This document shows, piece after piece, positions 1 to 8,760 of a DNA stretch of 64,000 bases. The DNA is taken from the NCBI GenBank assembly GCA_902791935.1, contig CADAXQ010000002.1:1-64000 (forward strand). The letters run 5' to 3'. The stretch comes from an uncultured Erysipelotrichaceae bacterium (GTDB taxonomy: Bacteria > Bacillota_I > Bacilli_A > RFN20 > CAG-826). Below the pieces are notes generated by a model that was not told where the DNA came from, ran no database searches, and was given only the letters and a program-made list of their open reading frames with translations. The number at the start of each line of letters is the position of its first letter. Positions within the stretch are counted from its first letter, which is position 1. A program made the position numbers and the translations under genes.

Positions 1-171
1 TGCCTTCGTCGATATCTGTTGCCCGATGATTTGGTGAACGACAGAGGAAAACAAGTCTGTATCCACTTCACGGCACACATGGCCTATTTTCGCCATCACT
101 TCTCCCAAAATCGGATCTTTCTTACTTAAATAGGCGACCTCATCGTCGCCGTATGGAAAATAGGAACACAT
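1..171 (-). CDS. DNA-3-methyladenine glycosylase (AlkA/HhH-GPD type), N-terminal 57 residues only
   Basis: Partial gene: the frame is open from an ATG at 171 down to base 1 and continues outside the window. The 57 visible residues begin MCSYFPYGDDEVAYLSKKDP and end with a QQISTKA stretch. This is the usual opening of base-excision glycosylases of the HhH-GPD superfamily, where FPYGDxExAYL precedes a bundle containing I-x-Q-Q-I-S-T-K-A. These enzymes remove alkylated purines from DNA. The hairpin-helix-hairpin and the catalytic Asp lie beyond the edge and cannot be seen. Identification rests on family motifs; the exact subgroup is open. Confidence 0.7.
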   Translation of the reverse strand, partial: MCSYFPYGDDEVAYLSKKDPILGEVMAKIGHVCREVDTDLFSSVVHQIIGQQISTKA

Positions 172-234
172 GCTTTATCTATCATAGCAAAGTCTTTTTG
201 AAAGGCACAAATTTCAGATCGTCTAGCAACCCAT

Positions 235-1608
235 TTAAAACATGTCTTCCAGCGTGAAATAGAGATTTTGACCGTTCGTATTAAAATCATATCCCGCCTT
301 AGAAAAGAAGCCTAAACGATAATAAGGAACCGCGGCTTTCTTTAATTGAGAGATCTCTTCCTCTACCACCGCCTTTCCGATTTTTTCGTTAGTAAATTTA
401 CATTCATAAAACGTATTGCCGTTTTCGTCTTGCGTTACCAGATCAAACTGACCGTTTTGATGAAGCTTTGGATTGTTATAGGTATAAGAACCGATGGAGG
501 TAAAAATGGGGTCCATTTTCCCTGCTTTGTTTCTTCGAATTAAAAATTCTTTCGCGATTTTTTCGAAACGATGAGGGATGAATTGAGTATTCATTTTCTC
601 TTCGACGAATTTTTGATAAAAAACCTCTGTGCTTACCAAAGGTTTGATACCAATTTGCGGAAAAATCACTTGATAATAAAACGCCAATAAATTGTCTTCC
701 ACCCCGTAATAAGCAGATTTCTTTCTCCCATCGTTTATCGCATACGTCTTGCTGACAAAGCCCATGTCTACCAGCTTTTTTAAAATGTAGTTGATATCGG
801 CGTTCGGCGCTTGCATTCGAAAGACAGAATTGATGTCTGAAAAAGAATGCTTTCCCTCCACGATTAAAGACATCACAAGAGAAGCATAACTAATTTTTGA
901 ATATTCTTCTCGCAACGTGGTTTTAATTTCTTCTTCTAGCGGTGCGAAGGGAGCCAAAATAAGTCGTTTCACGTTCTCTTCAAAAGGGAGGCTTTTATCC
1001 AGCATGCTGAGATAATAAGGAATCCCGCCAAAAACAGCGTAATAGCGGATTTTATCCACCAACGAAACATCGGGATAAAAAGATGCGCTATCGAAATAAT
1101 CAAAAGAGCCTAACTCGATTTTATAAAGAAACCTTCCGTGCAGCGGGTGGGTTTCGTCTAAAAGATGTTCCATCACGCCAACCGTACTGCCTGACAAGAC
1201 GATTTTCATATCGGTTTGTCGATGGGAGTCCATCAAACTCTGAAGAAAAGAGTCGATGGTTTCGCGCTGCTGCAAATAAGGGTATTCATCCAAAATCAAT
1301 AATAAAGGAGTTTCTTTTGCCAACGAAAAAATAAGCGAAAGGACATCCGTAAAAGAATAGGATCCAAAAAGTTTGACTTCCGGAAAGACAGCACGAAGCA
1401 CCAAGAAAAGTTGTTTCGCGTTCTCGCCATCGACGGCTTCCAAACATTGATAATAAATCACTTTCCCCGGAAAAGATTTTGCAGACTCTTGAATTAAGGC
1501 GGTTTTCCCGAAGCGTCGTCTCCCGTATACAATGGCTCCTTTTAAACCTTTTTGGGCATACAGCTCATGTAACGTGCTTAACTCCGTTTTTCTCGCATAG
1601 AATTCCAT
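235..1608 (-). CDS. AAA-family ATPase with C-terminal PD-(D/E)XK-like domain (DUF234 type)
   Basis: 457 residues. An N-terminal P-loop (GRRRFGKT, about residues 29-37, the GRRRxGKT variant typical of this family) is followed by a Walker B stretch ending LILDE (about 104-108). The middle is a winged-helix region. The C-terminal part has FDLV (Asp about 389) and YECKF (Glu 402, Lys 404), which matches the D...ExK pattern of the DUF234/PD-(D/E)XK-like domain that ends many such proteins. The family is widespread in gut anaerobes and archaea and its function is not established; defence or mobile-element roles have been suggested. Start: ATG at 1608 with AAAGGA upstream. It stands alone between two unrelated genes and has its own extended -10 promoter. 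Confidence 0.75.
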   Translation of the reverse strand: MEFYARKTELSTLHELYAQKGLKGAIVYGRRRFGKTALIQESAKSFPGKVIYYQCLEAVDGENAKQLFLVLRAVFPEVKLFGSYSFTDVLSLIFSLAKETPLLLILDEYPYLQQRETIDSFLQSLMDSHRQTDMKIVLSGSTVGVMEHLLDETHPLHGRFLYKIELGSFDYFDSASFYPDVSLVDKIRYYAVFGGIPYYLSMLDKSLPFEENVKRLILAPFAPLEEEIKTTLREEYSKISYASLVMSLIVEGKHSFSDINSVFRMQAPNADINYILKKLVDMGFVSKTYAINDGRKKSAYYGVEDNLLAFYYQVIFPQIGIKPLVSTEVFYQKFVEEKMNTQFIPHRFEKIAKEFLIRRNKAGKMDPIFTSIGSYTYNNPKLHQNGQFDLVTQDENGNTFYECKFTNEKIGKAVVEEEISQLKKAAVPYYRLGFFSKAGYDFNTNGQNLYFTLEDMF

Positions 1609-1669
1609 AAAGTCGAAGTCCTTTCTTTTACATGAATTAATTCTACCTGAATCGTTTCATGTTGAATTT

Positions 1670-1678
1670 ATTCTAGCA
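1670..1678 (-). promoter_or_regulatory. Extended -10 promoter element of the AAA-family ATPase gene
   Basis: On the minus strand the sequence reads TGCTAGAAT, an extended -10 (TGn + TAGAAT, hexamer at 1670-1675), about 60 bases before the ATG at 1608. No good -35 is visible. A second TAGAAT lies nearer the gene, at about 1640. Confidence 0.45.
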
Positions 1679-1867
1679 TAGGGCGTTTCTGCTTCAAAGT
1701 GTAAAATAGTAGGTACCTTCTCGGCGTACACAAAAAAGGCGACGTATCTTTGCCAAAAAAGCTTTCTTTTTTCTGCCATAAACAGAAATGGGATGTATAA
1801 ACTGCCGAAATCGCAGGAATCAATCGTCACGTTCTCTTGGAATCAAAAGGCAATGCCTTATGTTGCT

Positions 1868-1905
1868 TAAAAATAGAAAAGTGGCTGGTTTCCCCAGCCA
1901 CTTCT
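1868..1905 (-). terminator. Intrinsic terminator of yebC
   Basis: A perfect 8-bp stem (1881-1888 with 1894-1901, GTGGCTGG/CCAGCCAC) with a 5-base loop, extended by A-T pairs. Read on the minus strand it is followed by TTTTCTATTTTT. It starts about 20 bases after the yebC stop codon. Confidence 0.9.
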
Positions 1906-1920
1906 GTTTTTCCAAAAGAA

Positions 1921-2631
1921 TTAAAGATTGTCGACGTTCGTATAGACGTTTTGGACGTCTTCGCATTCATCGAGATCGGCCAACATGTCTTTGACTTTTT
2001 GTAAGTCGTCGCCTTCTAAGGCGATCGGTTCGTTCGCCATCATCGTGGCTTCTGCAGCGTCGAAATCCGTGACGCCGATACCTTTTAAGATTTCTTTGGC
2101 TTTTTCTAAGTCATTTGGTGCCATTTGAACTTCGATTTCGCCATCGGTTAAGTCCACAGAGCTCACATCGACATCGCCTAAGATTAAGTTCTCTTCGACT
2201 TTGTCCCGTAATGCTTGATCGCCTTTGAAATCTAAGATGCCTTTATAAGAGAAGTTATAGGCAACGCTCCCCATCTTGCCACCTTTGCGGGTCACAATGG
2301 TACGCACATTGACCAAAGCACGGTTTACGTTATCGGTTAACGTATCGACAATGATATAGCTGCCGCCTGGGCCAAAGAATTCATAACGTCCGGCAATATA
2401 GGCCGTTGCATCACCGCCTTTTGCTTTTTCAATGGCGCGGTCGATGACATCTTTCGGGCAGGTCTTACGATATTTTTCAATCGCACTCCGTAAGGCCAAG
2501 TTGGCTTCCGGGTCTGGGACGCCGCTTTTTGCGGCGGCATAAATCTCCTTCGAAGCGCGCATGTAAATGGCGCTCTTGGCTTTTGCAGTAGCCGCCATTG
2601 CAGCAGCTCTGACTTCAAAGTGTCTTCCCAT
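1921..2631 (-). CDS. yebC: YebC/PmpR family protein
   Basis: 236 residues, the usual length of the family. The N-terminus MGRHFEVRAAAMAAT and the internal GPGG, RTIVTRKGG and YNFSYKG stretches are diagnostic. YebC-type proteins bind DNA as transcriptional regulators in some bacteria. More recently the family has been tied to relief of ribosome stalling, acting in the cytoplasm. Start: ATG at 2631, preceded by AAAAGGAG at good spacing. The gene is monocistronic, with an extended -10 promoter at 2661-2669 and its own terminator just after the stop codon. The family assignment is very secure; the role in this organism is not deducible. Confidence 0.95.
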   Translation of the reverse strand: MGRHFEVRAAAMAATAKAKSAIYMRASKEIYAAAKSGVPDPEANLALRSAIEKYRKTCPKDVIDRAIEKAKGGDATAYIAGRYEFFGPGGSYIIVDTLTDNVNRALVNVRTIVTRKGGKMGSVAYNFSYKGILDFKGDQALRDKVEENLILGDVDVSSVDLTDGEIEVQMAPNDLEKAKEILKGIGVTDFDAAEATMMANEPIALEGDDLQKVKDMLADLDECEDVQNVYTNVDNL

Positions 2632-2660
2632 AATCCAACTACTCCTTTTACGCGTGTGTT

Positions 2661-2669
2661 ATTTTAGCA
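2661..2669 (-). promoter_or_regulatory. Extended -10 promoter of yebC
   Basis: Minus-strand TGCTAAAAT (hexamer TAAAAT at 2661-2666) would start transcription about 25 bases before the ATG, leaving just enough room for the AAAAGGAG ribosome site. The -35 region is poor, as is usual for extended -10 promoters. An imperfect GC-rich inverted repeat (about 2668-2686) lies across it. Confidence 0.55.
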
Positions 2670-2883
2670 CTCGCCTTGCAGGCGGTGTAGTGTTTCTTAA
2701 CGTTTGATGAAGAAAAGACGACTTTTTGCTTCTCTACTTCGTCCACCATTGCCAGTTTCTTTAGAAACTACTCAATGTTCCATAAAGAAGGCAACATTTC
2801 GAACTAAAAAGCGAAGTGACGGCGTTTAAAATAAAGAAAACGGGCGCGTTCATGCGCTTCCCGATAGAAAGGATGCTACCTCA

Positions 2884-4098
2884 ATGGAAGATTTATCCGC
2901 TTATATCAAGCGCCAGTGGCCCAATACCATTCGGCAACCTGGCCAGCACGCTTCGTGGTTCACCTATCCTGTTCCTTATACAACACCTTGTGCCGACGAA
3001 AACTTCACGCAGTTCTTCTATTGGGATACGTATTTCACGAACCTTGGCTTACTCCAAGATGGTTTTGTGGAGCAAGCGAAGAACAATCTCTTAACGATGA
3101 ATATGTTCATCAAACGCCTTGGCTATGTTCCGAATGCCGACCACTTGATCTTCCGTAGCCAACCCCCGTTATTCGCGCGTGGGGTTTATGACTATATCCA
3201 AGCGACACATGATCTTGCTACGTTAAAGGCCTTTATGCCTCAATTAGAACGTGAACATGGTTTCTTCGTGCATGACCGGGCTACTCCTTGTGGCTTGTCG
3301 CAATATTCTTCGTATGAGCCCATAGATGCCTTACTCGATATGTATCCCTATTTCAACGAACGGATTGGCTATAGCGAAGAAGAAAAACAGCTGGATAAAG
3401 CCTCGTTTGTGCGTAATTTGATGGCCATCGCCGAAAGCGGTTGGGATTTTAATCTCCGTTATCCAGGCAAGCACAACCGTTTTGCGATTCTAAATTATGC
3501 AAACGTGGATTTAAACTCCATCCTTTATGATGAAGAAAGCAAAATTGCCACATTCTACGATTGGTTAAAACAACCGGAAGATGCCAAGCGTTATCGCGAC
3601 TTTGCCGCGGAACGAAAAGCCTTGATGGAACGTTATCTACAAAGTCAAAAAGACCACATCTTCTATGATTATGACTTTGTCGATAAACGCTTATCCCCCA
3701 CATTAACGCTCGCCTCGTTCTACCCTTATGCCTTAGGCGTCAGCAAAGATGCCGAGACGGCAAAGAAGATTTATGAAGCCTTAAAGTTGCCTTACGGCAT
3801 TTCTGTCGCCGCCAAGCACGAAGGGCAATGCTTGCAATGGGATTATCCCAACATGTGGCCACCGACCATGTATTTCTTAGAAGAAGGGTTCACTTTGCTC
3901 GGTGAGAAAGAACGCGCGAAAGAAGTCCGTGACCTCTACTGTAACACCGTGGAGAAAGTCTTCCGGGAAACGGGTAATCTCTGGGAGAAATACGATGCCT
4001 TAAAAGGTGAAGTCTCAGTGAATCACGAATATAAGACCCCCACCATGATGGGCTGGACGGCTGGGGTATACGAATATTTCCAAAGCAAGAACCGTTAA
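2884..4098 (+). CDS. Trehalase-like glycoside hydrolase (GH37 type)
   Basis: 404 residues without a signal peptide, so cytoplasmic. It carries the hallmarks of GH37 alpha,alpha-trehalases: YWDTYF (46-51), RSQPP (91-95), ESGWDF (184-189) with the candidate acid Asp188, QWDYPNMWPP (318-327), and a C-terminal EKYD followed by HEY (Glu382, candidate base) and GWTAG. The expected reaction is hydrolysis of trehalose to two glucoses. It is shorter than typical GH37 enzymes (about 500-560), so another alpha-glucoside substrate or a GH63-like activity is possible. Start: ATG at 2884, with AAAGGAT upstream at slightly long spacing. It stands alone on the plus strand and ends in a strong hairpin terminator. 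Confidence 0.8.
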   Translation: MEDLSAYIKRQWPNTIRQPGQHASWFTYPVPYTTPCADENFTQFFYWDTYFTNLGLLQDGFVEQAKNNLLTMNMFIKRLGYVPNADHLIFRSQPPLFARGVYDYIQATHDLATLKAFMPQLEREHGFFVHDRATPCGLSQYSSYEPIDALLDMYPYFNERIGYSEEEKQLDKASFVRNLMAIAESGWDFNLRYPGKHNRFAILNYANVDLNSILYDEESKIATFYDWLKQPEDAKRYRDFAAERKALMERYLQSQKDHIFYDYDFVDKRLSPTLTLASFYPYALGVSKDAETAKKIYEALKLPYGISVAAKHEGQCLQWDYPNMWPPTMYFLEEGFTLLGEKERAKEVRDLYCNTVEKVFRETGNLWEKYDALKGEVSVNHEYKTPTMMGWTAGVYEYFQSKNR

Positions 4099-4111
4099 GC
4101 ATCATAAAACA

Positions 4112-4143
4112 CGAATAGGCGCGAGAAATCGCGCCTATTTTCG
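4112..4143 (+). terminator. Intrinsic terminator of the trehalase-like gene
   Basis: Perfect 10-bp stem (4115-4124 with 4129-4138, core ATAGGCGCGA) closed by a GAAA tetraloop and followed by TTTT. It lies 15 bases after the stop codon at 4098. Confidence 0.85.
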
Positions 4144-4145
4144 TC

Positions 4146-4175
4146 AAAAAAGCCGTCAGGGGGGTGATGGCTTTT
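4146..4175 (-). terminator. Intrinsic terminator at the end of the surface-protein/ABC operon
   Basis: Minus-strand hairpin with arms AAAGCC-x-TCA and TGA-x-GGCTTT, one mismatch, a C-rich loop and a T6 tract. It sits 15 bases beyond the stop of the last gene (4190). Together with the neighbouring plus-strand terminator it closes two convergent transcripts. Confidence 0.8.
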
Positions 4176-4189
4176 CAGAAGGAGAAACG

Positions 4190-5821
4190 TTAATTTGCTT
4201 CGTAATGCGCGTAGTAAGACGCATTAGAGCGGACGGTCATATCGCGGACGGCATTGCCATTTTGATCCGCCCAATAGGCGAAATGAGATGCGCTACGCCG
4301 TGGCATCTTGGGTGCCGCCGCATAGGCGTCTTTGCCATAAGCAAGCGTCATCTTGCCAAGCGCTTTCCCGTCTTCGGCATAATAATGAATGTCGTAAGAA
4401 CGGAGGAACGCCTCATAATGAGGTACATAAACGGCGTCACGAGTAACCATGAAATCCGTGACTAACGTGTCGGCACCATCCCGTAAGCGCCAGCCGTCGA
4501 AACGATATGTGTACTGTGCATCCGCTTCTTTGGTCGGAGCCTCGGTTAACGTCGGAAGAGTCGGCGTAGCTCCATAAGCTAACGTTTGCTCATCTTGATA
4601 AAGATTGCCATCCCTATCGGCAAACACAATGGTGTATTTTCGGATTTCTTTGCGGTAAACCGCGTGATAGGTGGTGTCTCCAGTGATGGTAAAGTCCGTT
4701 ACCATCTCTCCTGCATTGTTCGCCCATCCTTGGAAGTAATAGGTATAACCATCCTTGGTTTTCATCGGTTCCACCAAAGGAGCCACGCTAGAAAGACCCC
4801 AACCAACTTTCGCGGATTTGACTTGGTTCCCTTCGTCATCTAGGTAAATAACTGTGCAGTCTTCGCGCCACACAAAGTCTTCAGAAACCTCATAGGCAAC
4901 GTGCTGATTCGTGGTTGGCGCAATACTTCCCGCGCCTACAAAGGCTAGCTTCGGAATTAAGAAGCCTTTATGAATCACCAACGAATGAAGTAAAGATTTC
5001 GCGTTATCTTGGCCAAGATTTTTTGTGAAATACGCGATACTTCCGCCACCAATCGTGTTGTAGAACACCTGGCCATCGGTCCAGTTCTGCGTCCCATTGA
5101 TTTCAATGAGGTTTGGATTCCCTGCGCTCATCTCGGCGAAACGAGACGAATTCACGGGATATTCCCACCAACTGGAATTCGGAATGGCGGCCCAATCGTT
5201 TTGACTCACATAGAAATGCATCCGGACCATCGTAGAAACGGATTGAAGGTAGATGCCAGTAATTTGAACGGGTTCAGTCACGAACGTATAAGAAGGATCA
5301 TACCAAACCATATTGGGGTCTCCGTTATTGCCGCGGAGCTTTAAAGTGACGTCTTCGTCCAAGGCGTAGCAAGCCTTGGGCAAAGACGAATCGTGCGAGG
5401 ATGCATAGGAAGGGAATTCGCAACCTGCCGTGACCTTGACGCCCGTCCACGAAGTGGCGTCTTTGTTGGCGGAAAAGTAGGTGAACGTGCCACCACCATT
5501 CATGTTGAACTCAGCGGTAACGTTTTCGTCAAAGCTTATCGGCATCCAGTCGCCATCGGTTTTGTAGAAAAGATGGCCACGGAAATCCAAAGCAGAGACG
5601 TCCACCGACGTATTCGCCGCAACACCGTTATAATCATGCGTCGATAACGTAAAGTGCAACCGCGCCGATTGGTTATTGATGTTATGGACCATCAAAGCCG
5701 AAATCGTCGTGGTGGTCTTTTGAACGTCCGAATCTGCCTTGACAGACAAAGCAGAACGTTCAGGCATCACAAAGAGCAAAGATGGGAAGAACGCCAGAAG
5801 CAGCCATTTTGATGTTTGCAT
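4190..5821 (-). CDS. Secreted protein with InlB-type (Listeria-Bacteroides) repeats
   Basis: 543 residues from the ATG at 5821, which has GGAGGGG just upstream and opens a signal peptide (MQTSKWLLLAFFPSLLF...). The open frame extends 61 codons further upstream, but that part overlaps the preceding gene and lacks a signal sequence. A large N-terminal region resembles that of the neighbouring 967-residue protein, sharing FTLSTHDYNG, VRMHFYV and NGTQNWTDGQVFYN. Three InlB B-type repeats then cover about residues 345-540 (GYTYYFQGW, YTYRFDGW, HFAYWADQNG). There is no C-terminal membrane segment, so it is probably released or held by partners. It is the last gene of the operon. No catalytic motif is visible; a binding or adhesion role is inferred. 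Confidence 0.75.
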   Translation of the reverse strand: MQTSKWLLLAFFPSLLFVMPERSALSVKADSDVQKTTTTISALMVHNINNQSARLHFTLSTHDYNGVAANTSVDVSALDFRGHLFYKTDGDWMPISFDENVTAEFNMNGGGTFTYFSANKDATSWTGVKVTAGCEFPSYASSHDSSLPKACYALDEDVTLKLRGNNGDPNMVWYDPSYTFVTEPVQITGIYLQSVSTMVRMHFYVSQNDWAAIPNSSWWEYPVNSSRFAEMSAGNPNLIEINGTQNWTDGQVFYNTIGGGSIAYFTKNLGQDNAKSLLHSLVIHKGFLIPKLAFVGAGSIAPTTNQHVAYEVSEDFVWREDCTVIYLDDEGNQVKSAKVGWGLSSVAPLVEPMKTKDGYTYYFQGWANNAGEMVTDFTITGDTTYHAVYRKEIRKYTIVFADRDGNLYQDEQTLAYGATPTLPTLTEAPTKEADAQYTYRFDGWRLRDGADTLVTDFMVTRDAVYVPHYEAFLRSYDIHYYAEDGKALGKMTLAYGKDAYAAAPKMPRRSASHFAYWADQNGNAVRDMTVRSNASYYAHYEAN

Positions 5822-5853
5822 AAATACCCCTCCTATGAGGCGTGAAATGGGGA

Positions 5854-8757
5854 TTATTTCACGCCGTGTTTTTTCCGCAATAAGAAGATGACTAAGGTAA
5901 CGATGCCACCAACGACAACGACCGAGCCAATCACAATGCCTGCAATCGCACCGCCCGAAAGTCCTTTCTTGGCAGGTTCTTCCGGTTTGGCGATCGGATT
6001 CCAATGCGCGACGTAGACCGTATTTCCGGTGATGGCTTCATCGAAATTCACGGCGTTGCCATTCGCATCGAACCAGCCAGCGAACGTGTAACCTTCTTTC
6101 GTGGGATCCGCTGGCTTAGTGGCCTTCGAGCCATATCCGATGGTTTGAGAGGCGACTTCGCTACCGCCATCGCTATCGAAGGAGACCGTATATTGATTGA
6201 CGGTCGCCGTCCAATGTGCCTTCAAGGTCACGTTTCCTACAACCACATCGTTGTCAAAGTCCCAAGCTTTGTCACCGTTATACCAGCTCGCAAAGACATA
6301 GGTGTGTTGCGCATCGGCGGCTTTCACGGGGTCAGCGGGTTTGGCAATCTTGCCACCATAGGCGACTTGTAAGGAAGCGACAGAAGAACCACCATCCGAG
6401 TCAAAGGTGACCGTGTATTGATTCACGGTTTCGGTCCAATGAGCGGTCAAAGTAACATTGCCCGTGATGGTATCGTTCTCGAAGTCCCATAAGTCATCGC
6501 CGTTATACCAACCTGCAAACGTGTAGGAATATTGTGCCGTTGCCGCTTTGCTCGGATCAGCAGGTTTTGTCACCTTGGCACCATAATCCAACGTTTGTGC
6601 TGCAATGGCTTCCGAACTGCCGCCATTTAAGTCAAAGGTTGCGGTGTACTGATTCGTCACTTCTGTCCAGTGCGCGGTCAAGGTGACGTTTCCCGTGATG
6701 GTATCATTTTCGAAACTCCAAGCGGTTTCCCCATTAAACCAGCCAGCAAAGGTATAAGAATACTGGGCAGTTGGTTCTTTGGTAGGATCAGCTGGTTTCG
6801 TCACTTTCGCACCATAGTCAATGGATTGTGATTCAACGGCACTGCCACCATTTGCATCGAAGGTAACCGTATATTGATTCACGGTCTCCGTCCAATGGGC
6901 AGTCAACGTAACATCGCCCGTAATGGTATCGTTCTCAAAATCCCAGGCTTCATCGCCGTTATACCAACCAGCGAATGTGTAAGAATATTGCGCCGTTGCA
7001 GCTTTGGCGGGATCTGTTGGTTTCGTTACAGTATGGCCATATTCCACATGAAGTGATTCCACCTCTGAGCCGCCATCCGAATTAAACGTGACCGTGTATT
7101 GGTTCGTCGTTTGAATCCAGTGCGCCTTTAACGTCACATTGCCAGTGATGGTGTCATTCTCAAAGTTCCACTTGGTATCGCCGTTATACCAACCATCGAA
7201 GAGATAACGATATTGGTCGGTCCCTTCTTTGGTCGGCTCGGTCGGCTTCGTAATCTTGCTGCCATAGGCAATGGTTTGAGAATCGACGGCACTACCACCA
7301 TCGCTATTGAAGGTGACGGTGTAATTATTTACGGTTTCGGTCCAATGGGCTTGTAATGTTAACGCACCTGTGATGGTGTTATTTGTAAAATCCCACTTGG
7401 CATCGCCATTGTACCAGCCATCAAACGTGTAAGTATATTGTGCTGTTGCGTCTCTTGTAGGATCAGCAGGTTTCGTGACCTTTGCCCCATAATCCAACGT
7501 TTGAGAGGCGATTGCTTCCGAAGTGCCACCGTTTAAGTCAAAGGTTGCAGTGTATTGATTCACCGTTTCCGTCCAGTGCGCCGTTAACGTAACTGGGCCA
7601 GTCACTGTGGTCGAGAAATCCCATAACGTATCGCCGTTATACCAACCGGCGAAGGCATAAGAATATTGAGCAGTTGATGCTTTCGTGGGATCGGCTGGCT
7701 TAGTAATCGGTAAGCCATAACCGACGGATTGGGAATCGACGGCACTACCACCATTGGAATCAAAGGTAACTGTGCAAGCGCGGCGCCAAATATAGTCTTC
7801 AGAAACCTTGTAGGCAACGTGCTTCGTGGTCGTTGGGGCGATGCTCCCTGCGCCAACGAAGGCAAGCTTTGGAATCAAGAATCCCTTGGGAATCTTCACG
7901 GTATTGAAGGTGTCGGCTGCGTTCTCTTGGCCGAGATCTTTGGAGAAATAGCAAAGACTGCCATCACCGACGGAGCTGTAGAACACTTGGCCATCGGTCC
8001 AGTTTTGTGTGCCGTTCACTTCGATTAAGCTTGGGCTACCTGCACTCATTTCGGCCAATTTGCTGCTATTGATTGGATAGGTCCACCAATCATTGACCGT
8101 AATGGAAGATGACCAGTCGTTATGGTCTACATAGAAATGCATCCGGACCATATTGCCTACGGATTGCAAATAGAGACCAGTAACTTTTAAATCTTCCGTT
8201 TCGAACGTGTAATTTGGCACATAGTCATGCATATTGGCATCATCTGCTTTGGTGGATGAGAAAGTGAAGACAACATCTTCGGGCAGGACATAGCAGGCTT
8301 TTGTCGTCGTGGTGTCTTTCGTATAGGTATAAGACGGGAATTGGGCGCCCGCTTTCACGGTGACTTTCGTCCAGCTCGAACAATCGGCGCCGTCGGCAAT
8401 GATACACATCGTGCCAGTGCCATTCGTGTTATAGAAACCGCTTCCTTGATACGACAATGGAGTGGTTTCATCATTCACATAGATATAGTTTGCCAATTTG
8501 TAATCGGCGACGGCAAAGGAGTCGGAGCTTGACCAAGCGGTTGCACCATTATAGTCATGCGCGCTTAGGGCAAAATGGAAACGGACGTTGGTTCCCGCTT
8601 GATGAAGCATCAATCCCGTAAGAGAAGTTTCGGTTTCGGTGAAATCGCTATCGGCGTGGACACCTTCCGCTTTCTCAAACATCGGAACAGCGCCAAGCGC
8701 TCCCGCGAGAATGAGTGTTCCCGCTAAGGGTAGCATACGGTTGTGATGTAGGTGCAT
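5854..8757 (-). CDS. Large surface protein with eight InlB-type repeats and a C-terminal membrane anchor
   Basis: 967 residues. It has a signal peptide (start ATG 8757, GAGGAGG upstream) and an N-terminal region of about 300 residues paralogous to the next gene's product. Eight tandem InlB/Flg_new B-type repeats of about 75 residues follow, each of the form YTVTFxxxGG...TKPxDPTK...YTFAGWYNGD...AHWT. The C-terminus has a KKGLSGGAIAGIVIG membrane segment and a basic tail; no LPXTG is present. Such repeats form stalk-like extracellular modules in adhesins and internalins. The protein is therefore predicted to project from the membrane through the wall, with the unique N-terminal region outermost. 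It follows the polytopic membrane protein gene by 3 bases in the same operon. Ligand unknown. Confidence 0.8.
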   Translation of the reverse strand: MHLHHNRMLPLAGTLILAGALGAVPMFEKAEGVHADSDFTETETSLTGLMLHQAGTNVRFHFALSAHDYNGATAWSSSDSFAVADYKLANYIYVNDETTPLSYQGSGFYNTNGTGTMCIIADGADCSSWTKVTVKAGAQFPSYTYTKDTTTTKACYVLPEDVVFTFSSTKADDANMHDYVPNYTFETEDLKVTGLYLQSVGNMVRMHFYVDHNDWSSSITVNDWWTYPINSSKLAEMSAGSPSLIEVNGTQNWTDGQVFYSSVGDGSLCYFSKDLGQENAADTFNTVKIPKGFLIPKLAFVGAGSIAPTTTKHVAYKVSEDYIWRRACTVTFDSNGGSAVDSQSVGYGLPITKPADPTKASTAQYSYAFAGWYNGDTLWDFSTTVTGPVTLTAHWTETVNQYTATFDLNGGTSEAIASQTLDYGAKVTKPADPTRDATAQYTYTFDGWYNGDAKWDFTNNTITGALTLQAHWTETVNNYTVTFNSDGGSAVDSQTIAYGSKITKPTEPTKEGTDQYRYLFDGWYNGDTKWNFENDTITGNVTLKAHWIQTTNQYTVTFNSDGGSEVESLHVEYGHTVTKPTDPAKAATAQYSYTFAGWYNGDEAWDFENDTITGDVTLTAHWTETVNQYTVTFDANGGSAVESQSIDYGAKVTKPADPTKEPTAQYSYTFAGWFNGETAWSFENDTITGNVTLTAHWTEVTNQYTATFDLNGGSSEAIAAQTLDYGAKVTKPADPSKAATAQYSYTFAGWYNGDDLWDFENDTITGNVTLTAHWTETVNQYTVTFDSDGGSSVASLQVAYGGKIAKPADPVKAADAQHTYVFASWYNGDKAWDFDNDVVVGNVTLKAHWTATVNQYTVSFDSDGGSEVASQTIGYGSKATKPADPTKEGYTFAGWFDANGNAVNFDEAITGNTVYVAHWNPIAKPEEPAKKGLSGGAIAGIVIGSVVVVGGIVTLVIFLLRKKHGVK
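5995..7775 (-). repeat. Eight tandem repeats of about 222 bp encoding InlB-type modules
   Basis: The coding repeats are visibly similar at DNA level: recurring CCGTTATACCA, GTAACATTGCC and GGATCAGCAGG blocks on the plus strand. Repeats 2 and 6 share a distinct sub-type (FDLNGG...EAIA). That suggests duplication of blocks, not only of single units. The last repeat is shorter and more divergent. Copy number could change by recombination. Confidence 0.85.
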
Positions 8758-8760
8758 AAA

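Larger units (their letters stand above)
1609..1920. other. Intergenic stretch between yebC and the ATPase gene
   Basis: About 310 bases without a supported gene. It holds the yebC terminator, the extended -10 of the ATPase gene, and at 1733-1751 one copy of a weak recurring motif (minus strand ACGTCGCCTTTTTT) discussed in the findings. Short open frames on the plus strand here lack ribosome sites and have no recognisable sequence. Confidence 0.6.

Noticed and set aside
5822-6004. 61-codon N-terminal extension of the secreted InlB-repeat protein
   Set aside because: It overlaps the end of the upstream gene in another frame and has no signal peptide or ribosome site; the ATG at 5821 has both.
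5995-7775. Regular repeats that could suggest a CRISPR array
   Set aside because: The period is about 222 bp, the repeats are coding in one open frame and there are no short unique spacers.
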